DNA from: Epiperipatus broadwayi
Taxonomy: Eukaryota > Onychophora > Udeonychophora > Euonychophora > Peripatidae
Reading direction: 5' to 3'
DNA length: 64,000 bases
Assembly: GCA_028023455.1 (NCBI GenBank)
Contig: JAQFVV010012499.1
Coordinates: 1,684,584-1,748,583 of the forward strand
The notes beneath the pieces are model-generated. The model was not told where the DNA came from, ran no database searches, and worked only from the letters and a program-made list of their open reading frames with translations. Position numbers and translations under genes: made by a program. Shown piece after piece: positions 23,650 to 33,727 of the stretch. Every line of letters begins with the position of its first letter. The stretch's first letter is position 1.

Positions 23650-24420
23650 AAGAAAATACAGAAAAATAATAATTTTAACATCAATTCTTCTTAGAAATCT
23701 TTTTTTTTTTTGGCCTACTATAAATATTTTTTTACTTAAGCAAGCTGATAATGCAAATATACATATAGCAAATTCTTGATAATTTTTAATACAACTATCA
23801 TTAGCAATATTTCAAAAATTATCTTTCATAATTCCTTATTAGTAAATTATAAAGAATAATTGTTTTATTATTATCTGAACATAAAAAGCAGAGACTGTGA
23901 AATTAACAAAGTTATCCTCCATTATAATACCTATCAAAAATATTAAGCTATCCCAAGTAATCATAGTGTCATGAAGTAATAAAAAAAGTACTTTAATTAA
24001 GGTCAGACAAAGAGAATTTGAATTTTTTAAAAATATATATTTCCTGATGCCATAGTGAATTATGTACTTTTTTGTGTATATAAGTCAATCTATTTTCCAT
24101 TCTAATCATAATATACATTTAATTTTGTTAATAAAATAAACAAACTTCCTGTAATAAATTATAACAAGATCAAAAAATATATCTACTGAGCCTGTCTATA
24201 AAGTAATTTCCAAATCAATGTACAAAATAATTATCTAACTCTATTCAAGTAGACCTGGAAATAATATCTTATTTCTGATAAACCAATGAAAAGTGAAGAA
24301 TATTTTTTATATACATATATAATTGTGACGTTTGAATCTTAAGGTAAAAGCATTTTAATCATAATACAATATTTTCTTATTCTTCTCCTTCACTTTCTTT
24401 GCATATCTTCATATAATAAT
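23650..24420. other. Intergenic, nothing recognised
   Basis: AT-rich sequence between the RTE tail and the palindrome at 24.43 kb. No frame or repeat was recognised. Confidence 0.45.
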
Positions 24421-24427
24421 ATATATT

Positions 24428-24885
24428 ACTTATAATACTTCATTCATACACACTTTAATGCAAGTAATTTTCTTAAACTTCTTTATTTTCTTACAGTTTC
24501 GACTGTCCAGCAGTCTTCATCAGAGCTACAAGATTTGAATAATACAAATACATAATTATCATTTCACATATAGATGTAGATATGGATTATATATATGTCT
24601 AGGGGTGATATAGATTTATGTGTATATATATAAAGAAAATATATGTGTATATTTTGATATATTTATATGTATATATGTGTGTATTTTATATGTGTGTAAA
24701 ATGATGAATAAATATACATTTTTTGTTTATATATATATGTGTGTGTGTTAAATGATAATTATGTATTTGAATCTTGTAGCTCTGACGAAGACTGCTGGAC
24801 AGTCGAAACTGTAAGAAAATAAAGAAGTTTAAAAAAATTACTTGCATTAAAGTGTATATGAATGAAGTATTATAAGTAATACAAT
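24428..24885. repeat. Palindromic element with hammerhead-like cores in both arms
   Basis: Arms 24428-24567 and 24737-24885 are inverted copies (about 140 bp), separated by about 170 bp of TATATG/TG-rich simple sequence. The left arm (minus) reads CTGATGA-A-GACTG-CTGGA-CAGTC-GAAAC and the right arm (plus) reads CTGACGA-A-GACTG-CTGGA-CAGTC-GAAAC. This is a CUGANGA box, a 5-bp stem and a GAAA box, as in a hammerhead ribozyme, but with one extra A before stem II and only a weak stem I. Similar 'CTGATGAAG...CGAAAC' ends are, from general knowledge, common at PLE-derived repeats. Self-cleavage is uncertain. Confidence 0.75.
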
Positions 24886-25300
24886 ATTTCTGAAGTTCAC
24901 AATATATCTGTCATATCAAGTAATTTACATTTAGATAAAGATATTTAGCTTCATTTTATAATTTTAAAAATGGATATGTCATATGGATTCTGGTGAGATA
25001 CCTGAAAAGATATCAAAATATAACAGAAATATGTTTAGCTTTGGAATTTTTATATTAATAATAGAATGTTATTGTAATCACAGTAGAAAAAGTATAATCA
25101 AATCATTTATTTAATATGTTATTATGCCTTGTACAAGGGTAATTAACAGAGACTCAGAGCCAAGATGTCGCAAATATATTATTTTTGTTCTTAGGCAAAT
25201 ACAAAAAAAAATGTCATAAGTAATGATGTAATCTATGTACTGTGTTTTCATTTTTGGCCAAGATTTTATTATCTGTGTGTGGCTAAAATGTTATATGCCT
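24886..25300. other. Intergenic, nothing recognised
   Basis: AT-rich, with no frame or repeat recognised. Confidence 0.4.
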
Positions 25301-25827
25301 AAAATAAATAAAGCCAATAAACATCACATGATCAATACATATAGACAGTTTTGCCTGTTTAAATAACAGTTATAAGCAAGCATAGAAAATGGAAATCATG
25401 TGATGTTTATTGGTTTAAAACCCATCCTGCCTAATAGGATAGTGGTGGTTATAGTTATTAAAGAACCAAAGTCACCAAAATGTATAAGTACTGAACTGAG
25501 TTCAGACCTATATGACTACATAAGCTAATGAGCTTGGATTGAAAATATTACAGTGTTTTCAATTTAAGACTGATAGTTTTTTAGTTAAGTAGAGATAAAA
25601 GGTGGCTGCTGGAGGGTTGCATTAGATTCTAAGATCTAGATGCAGTGCTTTCAGATCCAAGGCTCCTCACTGACAAAGGCCACAAGCCAGAAACTAGTCT
25701 GAAGATATTGGATGAGTAGGCACTAGATGGGGATTTTATGCACAAGCCTTCTGGCATCCATTCATTACTCTGGCTTGCACTGACTGGCAATACATATAGA
25801 GTTTTGCCTGTTTAAAAATAAATAAAG
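25301..25827 (+). mobile_element. Hammerhead-bearing short retroelement with 13-bp TSD
   Basis: The element (25314-25814) is flanked by AAAATAAATAAAG at 25301-25313 and 25815-25827. Inside, CCAATAAACATCACATGAT (25313-25331) is inverted at 25396-25416, and a CAATACATATAGA...GTTTTGCCTGTTT block occurs directly at 25333-25365 and 25788-25813 (period about 455 bp). The centre carries a hammerhead-like core (25664-25705) and a GAGTTCAGACCTATATGA block (25507-25524) also seen in the 51-kb and 56-kb copies. There is no coding capacity. It has the size and ribozyme of a retrozyme-like non-autonomous element. The TSD is low-complexity, so the exact edges are less certain. Confidence 0.7.
25664..25705 (+). 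ncRNA. Hammerhead ribozyme-like core, two damaged positions
   Basis: Stem I arms TCCTCA (25664-25669) and TGAAGA (25700-25705) pair at five of six positions. The core reads CTGACAA instead of CTGANGA (conserved G8 is A). Stem II is GGC-CACAA-GCC. GAAAC is intact, stem III is the palindrome ACTAGT, and the cleavage triplet is GTC. The first stem II pair is A-A. The RNA is therefore probably inactive, but its ancestry is clear because the 5' arm GCTCCTCACTGA is shared with the 52-kb copy. Confidence 0.65.
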
Positions 25828-26280
25828 AAAATTACACATATGCGTATTCAATGATCAATTTCTTTTTTTATTATGACAATATTACTATATCTCTCACCCA
25901 CATTTATTAAATTAGTAATAAATATACACTAATAATGTTAATTAAAAATATATAGGATATAGAGTTTAAAATATTGTCTTTATTAGTGCTATATATAATG
26001 ATGTCATCGTATAGTGGTGATATCTATCAGTAATTCATTATGATTTGTGTTTAATTCATGGTAAAAAAAACTCCTTTACTTAAATAGGAAATTCAATAAA
26101 ATAATAAGAAAATACTTTACTGTTCTCAGAAGTTTATTCATGTTATTCAGTTGCTATTTAAAGATATGAGATGAAGTGATATTAGAAATCGTGAAAAATT
26201 TGCTACTTATAAAATAAATATTCGTGATAATAAGAAATTGTATTCTGTCTGCCAATTTTTTATTTCTATAACAGTTTTAT

Positions 26281-27240
26281 TTAAAACAATTTAGTTACAT
26301 TCCAATATCAGCCTTTCAAGCTAATTGTGCAAACGCTTTGCGAGTGTTAATAATAAATGAATACTTTCTGACCAATACAAGATATAGTATTTATACAGGA
26401 ATAAAAAGGAATCCTCTTATTCCTGCGACTCAAATATTTATATATGAGCAAATCTAAAATACTGGCACAGAAAGTGTGACAATAGAACAGTCACTTTAAA
26501 TTACTATATACAATGTCTGAATGAATGACGCTGATGAAATTGTCTAGAATTTACTAAACATCATTCCAACTGAAACTTAATCATATATTTAAATAAGCAT
26601 TTATTTTTATAGCGTCTGTATACAATTGTAATTACATTCGAATATCAGCCTTTCAAGCTAATTGTGCAAACGCTTTGCGAGTGTTAATAATAAATGAATA
26701 CTTTCTGACCAATACAAGATATAGTATTTATACAGGAATAAAAAGAAATCCTTTTATTCCTGCGACTCAAGAGGATTCCTTTTTATTCTTGTATAAATAC
26801 TATATCTTGTATTGGTCAGAAAGTATTCATTTATTATTAACACTCGCAAAGCGTTTGCACAATTAGCTTGAAAGGCTGATATTCGAATGTAATTACAATT
26901 GTATACAGATGCTATAAAAATAAATGCTTATTTAAATATATGATTAAGTTTCAGTTGGAATGACGTTTAGTAAATTCTAGACAATTTCATCGGCATCATT
27001 CATTCAGACATTGTATATAGTAATTTAAAGTGACTGTTCTATTGTCACACTTTCTGTGCCAGTACTTCAGATTTGCTCATATATAAATATTTGAGTCGCA
27101 GGAATAAGAGGATTCCTTTTTATTCCTGTATAAATACTATATCTTGTATTGGTCAGAAAGTATTCATTTATTATTAACACTCGCAAAGCGTTTGCACAAT
27201 TAGCTTGAAAGGCTGATATTCGAATGTTAAAACAATTTAG
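26281..27240. mobile_element. Palindromic tandem element, 337-bp monomer, 14-bp TSD
   Basis: Two plus copies of an outer segment (from 26298 and 26635, about 150 bp each) with a roughly 190-bp spacer between them are followed head-to-head near 26770 by an inverted duplicate of the whole arrangement ending at 27226. The repeat period is 337 bp in both halves. TTAAAACAATTTAG flanks the block at 26281-26294 and 27227-27240, so it inserted as one unit. Arms differ at few positions, hence it is recent. The outer segment carries GACCAATAC and, about 20 bp later, GTATTTATAC, a CCAAT/TATA-like promoter pair. Short frames at 26675-26866 and 27067-27330 are translations of the repeat, not genes. Confidence 0.85.
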
Positions 27241-27244
27241 ATAA

Positions 27245-28390
27245 AGCTTTGTAAGTAAAAGAACCCCACAAAGGTAACATAGGTGCTTAATAGATTTTCT
27301 ATTCATATTAATTAAAGTAAAAAAATCCATATTCCCATTGTATATTATGCTGATGATTCCACTATTCTTGCTGAATAATTTGAAATATGTTATTAATATT
27401 TAAACTGCAATGTGTAGTAAGTTTTATAATTATGTTAACAATTTAACAATTAGTGATAAAAGAAATACATTCATCAATTTTTGTTCTAAGTGGGTTTTTT
27501 ACATTCTTGTTCAAAGTTATTCATTGCAAGACTGATAAATCAAAGACATTAGATGGCAGGGATGATATATTAATAATGCCAGACTAGATTCTGCCTTATA
27601 GCTATCTTCAATGATGAATTTGAATTACTTCAAATCATATCCCACAGCCCCCTTCTAACTTTTTTATTCTATAAATCTAATAACCTGAATTCAGAACAAA
27701 CCATATGAGTTTGTATCTAAGTCAACTTCCTTGCATAGCTAAAGAAATTTTCTATTAGGCCAATTACTATACAGTTTAGAGACCTCATTTTTCTGCTACT
27801 CATAAATATCTTTCATTCTTTGATTAAAATTGTAACGATTATATACTAACAAATCCACACATGATTATTTCTGATTATATAAAATTTATTATTTCATAAA
27901 TTTCACTTTGTCTAAAAATTGTCTCTGCTTTGTGCTATTAACTCAGTAGTATAATAGATTCGTTTAATTATTTCATTACCTTTTTGAATAAAAAAAAATA
28001 ACTTAAGTATAAAGATGCAATGCATTGTAAAGTACTTTCATACTTTTTTATAAATTTAAAACACTGGTTAAATCATTATAATGATATAACTATTTTGATT
28101 AAATTGGTTATGTGGGGAACTGTAATCCTAACAAAATCTGACAACAATTTGTAATGTCAATATTGTATGTAAAATTGAATTATTATATTTAATGTGAGTT
28201 CAAGAAATTTAAGCCATTGGCTCACCTAATGATATATATATATGTGTGTGTGTGATTAGTTAATTCCCTTCAAGTTAGACTTTCTAACCCAATTATAAAG
28301 TAGATAATAGCATAATGCATCATTTACTTCCATGCATTTTAATATTATTATACTATGAATAGCTAACTATTCACATCTTTCAGACACATT
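27245..28390. other. Intergenic, nothing recognised
   Basis: AT-rich, with a short TA/TG microsatellite near 28231-28252. Confidence 0.45.
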
Positions 28391-28394
28391 TGTC

Positions 28395-28395
<1 letters not shown>

Positions 28396-28448
<53 letters not shown>
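28396..28448. repeat. TA microsatellite, ~26 repeats
   Basis: An uninterrupted TA tract followed by GTCTGTGTGTATC. It is the longest microsatellite in the window and a likely cruciform or length-variable site. Confidence 0.95.
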
Positions 28449-28451
<3 letters not shown>

Positions 28452-28740
28452 TGTGTGTATCTTATTTGATAAAGGATAACTAAATCGAAATTATAGACAA
28501 CTTGTTGATATAAACCTTAATTTAAAATCATCAAATCAATTTTCATTCTAAATAAAACCTTAAAATACCATTTTTAAAATGTATCATTATAAATTATAAT
28601 TAATTGATTGATCAAAAGTTTATAATTTTTGACATTATGGTGACATAATTTCATGAAAAATGACTATAAGAAATGACATACATATGTACTTATGATTTGT
28701 GAAGAAGATAAACTATGAATAATGTGCATATCTCACTATG

Positions 28741-30451
28741 TATTATAAACTATAAATATTGATAAAAGAAAAAGAAAATTATAAAATCAGATAATTTCCT
28801 TTGTGCTCTCTCTTAAATAGTTTATTTAATTAACAGTTGTTTTTAATTTTTTTCTTTTAAAAAAAATGTACCAAGAGAAAAAAAAAGCTTTCACTTTTTA
28901 CCTAAATTGTTTAATAATATTTAATTTTAACCTTTCAAGAGAGGTAAAGTTTTATGTTTAATAGTATTTATAAAAAGAAGAAAAAATAAGATTTTAATAT
29001 TTTTGGTAAATTTTATTTTTAATTAGAATTGTTTTTTTTTCTCTTTACCTCTCTTCATTTCTTTTGGCAATTTTTTTTTAATTAGAAAGTAATATCAATA
29101 ACTTTATAATGTTAATTTAAGTTTTTGACTTGTTTCTCAATGTCAAAGATTAAGGAGTGAAATATTTAAACAATTATGTTTGTAAATTTTACCTAAATGA
29201 TTGTTATAAAAATTATAATGTTGGAGATAGATTGTAATTAAATTCTAGGCAAGATTGTTCTAAAACAAAATAATAAGAGTGTGAATCTACCAACAAACAA
29301 AGAAGTAGAAATTTTAATAAGCAGTTGCATAGAACAGCAGAAGTTTTGACCATGCCTTTAACATACTATGAGATTAATTACACAATGGTTTCTACAATGA
29401 AAACCATATGCTAAATTCATCTAAAATCCAGACATCATCTTTGTCCAGGTAACCTGATTTCACTAGAATAAAATGTAGACAAGTTACCCAATAAAGTAAT
29501 ATTCAAGCTTGTCTTCAACCAACAACATGAGTTTCTGTAGGTGTTAATGCCAACTGAAAAATTTAATGGAAAGAAATGAATAAAACTTGCTATTTTAACC
29601 AGGTAATACTACACAACAGAAAAAGGACAAATTAATCATTTTCACGTATAAAAGCCTGCAAGAGGAAAATTCAACTGGAAATTATAATTGAGAAGAATTC
29701 CACACAGGAATCAAACCATGGTTAAATGCATTTTTGTGTGCACACTATATTTTTATTAATAGGAAAAAACACTTTTTATGAAAACATATTTTTATGTATA
29801 AAAATGGATAATTTTAAATATTTTCTTAATGTTTCAAAGTGTTAAACATGTTTTTTTTTAGAATAGAGCATAACAGTTAATTATAGGGATTAGGAGATAT
29901 GTCAAATGTTTCAATTCCAATATCATTGAATGGTGCAAAGGTATGTCTTTTAAAGTCCAGGCACTACATGTAAGGTTATAGTTGGTCAATACATAAATAT
30001 TACTATATGTTTAAGGCATTGATAATGATTAGCATGTTTCAGTAGCTCAACATTCTTTGAATCTTATATATTTTTGATGGATTAACACTTGAGACTGTGC
30101 ATTAAAATTATTGTGTTGTAAAAGTTTGGCAGTGGCAAAATAATTAGCCTGGTCTATAGTAAACACAAGTCACAAGGTTGACTGTTGATTTTTTTATTGT
30201 TAATAACTTATGATGGTGATTGATTATTCTTCTTCTCTATAATTCTGGGTGAACTTATAGTTAATTCTTTGCTGATCTCTCATGCTCATTATAGTCATTA
30301 TCATTCATTTTATATTTAATTTTGTATCTTTTTTATTTGTGAATGATGATGGCTGCCCATCTCATAATTCAGTGCTAATCTGGTGTAATTTGTGGAATAT
30401 TATAACCCCAGATTCTCCTTGTATTAACCCCTTAATTTTTATACTGTTACA
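28741..30451 (+). repeat. Left long terminal repeat
   Basis: Alignable by eye with 33673 onward: shared blocks AAAATTATAAAATCAGATAA, AATGTACCAAGAGA, AACTTGCT, GTGTGCACAC.GTATTTTTATTAAT near 29736-29760, then ATAGTTGGTCAATACAT, TTGACTGTTGA, a GATGATGATGG-like block and the closing TACTGTTACA. Divergence is substantial (roughly 15-25 percent by impression), so the insertion is old. The short frame at 30282-30515 lies within the LTR and is not a gene. Confidence 0.65.
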
Positions 30452-30452
30452 A

Positions 30453-30468
30453 TTGGCACCCGATATGG
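30453..30468 (+). other. Primer-binding-site-like word
   Basis: TTGGCACCCGATATGG begins one base after the end of the left repeat (ACA at 30449-30451). TGGCRCCC-type words directly after an LTR are the usual tRNA primer site of LTR retroelements. The tRNA cannot be assigned because the site has probably mutated. Confidence 0.5.
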
Positions 30469-30954
30469 TGTTTGATGATGATCATTTCCTGGTGATCAGT
30501 AACCATAAAACTTGAATCTCAAAAATATACTTAAAAAATTTTTTTTGTATTTTGATGCATAATACTTGGAAATGTGACAAGAATGTAGAGGATGATTATT
30601 ATAATTTGATTATAAATTATAAAATAATAGTAATAATATTTATTTAAAAAGTTCATACTTAAAGTTGAACAGAAAATCAAAGCACAGATTTAGAGATTTA
30701 ATTGACTTTTCGATCAGTGAACTTTGTTTAGCTGTTTTTTTAGTACTGATGATAAATGGAAAGTTTTGTTGTTGGCTTGAAGATGCAATGTTTTCATGGA
30801 AATCCATTTTGTTTTTGGCTTGAGGGTGCAATGCTATCATGCAATTCTATAAAATGTTCTATCTCAGGCACTGCTTCAATCTCACTTTTTTATATTTCTT
30901 ATTATTACAGTATAGAGGATAATTGTTATAATTTGATTATAAATTATGCAACAA

Positions 30955-31481
30955 TAGTATTAATGCCCTTCCAACAAGCCACTTTCTTGTGATGTATAGA
31001 GGTTTTTCATCTTTGGACCCTATTTGCTCACTCTGCCATAGAGAGGATGATACCATATTTCACATTTTCAACAATTGTTCCTCTCTTCAGGGCTGTAGAA
31101 TATTGATTAATAACATTTATACACCAAAACATCCAATTATCAACACACTCATAGAAGGTTTTGCTTATGGGGATTTTGCAATTATAAGAAGTGCAACTTT
31201 CATCACTTTCTGTCTATGGTTTGTCAGATGCTTCCTAATCTTCAAGTCTGTTATACCTGATCCAACATTAATTTTTTTACAAAAATTAAAAGATATCAAA
31301 GAAACAGATTTGAAGTTAGCTCCTCACCTAATAGTAAATTCCACATGGAATCTTATTAATATTGGACATTAAGTAATTTAATGGTTTATAAATGTATTGC
31401 TAAATTTAATGTTATTTTATATTTTTTTCTTTATTGTAAACATAGTTGAATAAACCTGTTTTTGATACTACTAGTATTAAT
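30955..31481 (+). mobile_element. 5'-truncated LINE insertion with 10-bp TSD
   Basis: TAGTATTAAT flanks the insert at 30955-30964 and 31472-31481. The insert begins directly with coding sequence (GCC CTT CCA...), has a single open frame to a stop at 31373, a short 3' UTR with a GAATAAACC polyadenylation-like signal at 31448-31456, and ends without a clear poly(A). It interrupts a tandem duplication whose other copy shows the empty site. Its C-terminal zinc-binding motif is absent from the RTE copies here, so it belongs to another LINE clade. Confidence 0.75.
30965..31375 (+). pseudogene. LINE reverse-transcriptase C-terminus with CCHC-type zinc motif
   Basis: The frame ALPTSHFLVMYRGFSSLDP is followed by CSLCHREDDTIFHIFNNC, a CX2C-X8-HX4C pattern typical of the zinc-binding region after the RT in Jockey/CR1/I/R1-like LINEs, and by about 95 further residues ending LINIGH. 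It is open over roughly 136 codons with no break, unlike all other retroelement frames here, but is only the end of a protein because the insertion is 5'-truncated, so it cannot work on its own. There is no start of its own; translation through it would need an upstream promoter by chance. The exact clade is not determined. Confidence 0.7.
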
Positions 31482-32321
31482 ATTTATTTCAGAAGTTCAT
31501 ATTTACAATTGACAAAAAATCAAAGCATAATTTTGGAAATTTGAATTTTTGATTGTTGACATTTGTTTAATTGTACTTTCAATACTGATGATGCATGGAT
31601 GGAAAGTTTTGTAGTTGGCTTGAGGATACAATGTTTTCATGCAAGTCCACAGAGTGCTTTATCTTAGGTTCTGCTTCAACTCACTTTTATCATATTTCCT
31701 ATTGTTTATTATTGTTCAGTTATTGTAGTCCTGCCATGAAACTCAGCCTCTAAGTTTCCAAGAAAATAAGCAAAGCATAGTTCTGTATTTTCCAGACCAT
31801 AACACCCAAAGGAGCAGGGCTTTGCAAAGATTTTTGCATTATTATTTTTATTTTGGGTTGTGATAGCTTATAATATCTACCTGGGGATAAACCAATTCCA
31901 TGTTTAAAGGTCACTAAGCATTCTTTTGCTGTAGGGTTCTCATCAGATTTCTAAGAAAGGTTTTGATAAATATTTCTTGACATGAATTTGTTTTTGTACA
32001 TGTGTATGTATTTATAATAAAAATATTAGGAAATTGGAATTCAGTCATTGGAGAATAAAGCAGGGAAAATAAATTAATAAAATAAATCCAGGTATTGAGA
32101 AAATAAAGTTTAAAGAAAAGCAGATTAGAGATAATACTAGTAGTAGTACTAGTTAAAGTGAAAGATTGCATGGAAAAAGAGGGGACTTTAATATTATTTT
32201 ACGAAATATTTTTTAAAAGTTCATATTTATATTTCCTGTATAAAAATAATTTAACACAGTTTTCTTGAATAGTGAAAGTTCTATAAAGAAAACCTGGTAT
32301 CAAAAAAGAAAATTTTAAAAT

Positions 32322-33727
32322 ATGGAAGAACATAATCATGAAAAAGATCAGCAATCATCTGAAGGAACCCAAAGAATAAAGGATATGACCATGTCACAAC
32401 AGTTAATACAAATGTTTATGGACAGTCAAAAAAGAACACAAGAAAGGTTTAGACAAATAGACCAACAAAGAGAAGACCATAATAATCAAAGACAAGAGGA
32501 TAGTCAAAAAGAGAAGCAGAAAATAGAAAAATAATAGAAGAAATGTTGAATGACATGAAAATAGATATGCTACAGAAAATAAATAAAAACAGTAAAAATA
32601 TGGTTAATAAAATAGCAGACCAAACAAACAAATTACATATGATGTTATGAATAGAATGAGACTAAACAAAGAGGAACAAGATGTAAAAATAAAATATATA
32701 CAAAAAGTAATGGATATTAAAATAAGTCAGATTCAGGAATCAATAGAGTCTGTGAATAATGAAAGACAAAAAAGCCTGGAATCTCTAGAAGAGCAAATAA
32801 GGGGCTTGACTAGACAAATTAAATGCATGAAAGACAGAGAAAAAGTAAACAAGGTGTATGACAATCATAAACAAGATGGTCAAACACCAAAAAATGGGCA
32901 TACATAAAAAAGTGAAATTGAAAAGGAAAAGAGTATAGCTTTAGATAGATAATCAATCTATGAACCAAATGTGTGGAATTGTAAATCAGTTCTTTAAAAT
33001 AAGATCTTTTTCAGAAAATATTTTTTAAGGCATCCATTGAATTTGGTAACAGTCTAAAAATATATTTCAGCATTAATACCATGGCTGAAGTGGAAAAGCT
33101 AAAATAGCAAGTAGCCATCTTCAAGATTCATCTCCAGAATGGTGAGATTCGTTATTTGGCTTCCCCCCATAATTTTGTTGAGTTTAAAGAAGCACTTATG
33201 AAATATTACTGGAGTGAGAATTACCAGAATAATATTAAACACAAAGTATCCTGAAAGAAATGTCTTCCTGGTGAGACCTGTTCTCTATATTTTAGAAAGC
33301 AATTGGAAAAATTGAGTGCTCATTGCAGATTCTCTCTCAGAGTTACAAATTATAAGAATATTATGACATGGCTTCCCTACCCATATTGAAAAACTATTAC
33401 TTGACACAGATAGGCATACAATTGAGTAGGTGGAAGAACTGTTAAATATATTTTCAGCAAACCTGCTTATGCTAAAATGGGGTATTTAAGCCTTCAACTA
33501 ATGCAGAATATACAGAAGACAATAAACTATGTATGAATGTCATCCAATATGAGAAGTGAAAAATCAAGCCACCATCATGGTATCAGTACAAAACAGAAGA
33601 AATGCCACCATGGAAGAGAAAGTGGAAAAGATGAACTGGTAGCATCAATAGTCCAACCAAAACCCAACATATTTATTATAAATTGTAAATGTTGGCAGAA
33701 TAAAGAAAATTATAAAATCAGATAAAT
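32322..33727 (+). pseudogene. gag-like polyprotein remnant of the LTR element
   Basis: It starts at ATG 32322 with a very polar, Gln/Glu/Lys-rich segment (MEEHNHEKDQQSSEGTQRIK to 32534), breaks, then resumes at 32647-32907 with a likely coiled coil (IQESIESVNNERQKSLESLE). From about 33060 it reads AEVEKLK, FKIHLQNGEIRYLASPHNF, VEFKEALMKYYWSENYQNN, KKCLPGETCSLYFRKQLEKL and FSLRVTNYKNIMTWLPYPY, resembling the capsid ('retrotransposon gag') region in which 'W..F...F' is followed by 'Q...ESV..Y...F..L'. At least three stops are present. No clear CCHC knuckle is seen; the last codons overlap the right LTR. The assignment is by pattern only. Confidence 0.5.

Larger units (their letters stand above)
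30590..31720 (+). repeat. 324-bp tandem duplication, second unit split by a LINE
   Basis: Unit 1 starts at GAGGATGATTATTATAATTT (30590) and unit 2 at GAGGATAATTGTTATAATTT (30914). Both continue through ATTTGATTATAAATTAT, an AAGTTCATA segment, GGAAAGTTTTGT.GTTGGCTT and a CTGCTTCAA..TCACTTTT segment (30870-30890 and 31669-31690). The second unit is interrupted between 30964 and 31482 by the LINE fragment, so the duplication predates that insertion. Confidence 0.75.

Noticed and set aside
26675-27330. Frames with identical MRVLIINEYFL / ALRVLIINEYFL peptides on both strands
   Set aside because: They are the same repeat segment read in its inverted copies, not a conserved protein.
32322-32907. 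A host coiled-coil gene
   Set aside because: It lies between two LTRs, just upstream of a capsid-like segment, with several stops; a gag remnant explains it better.
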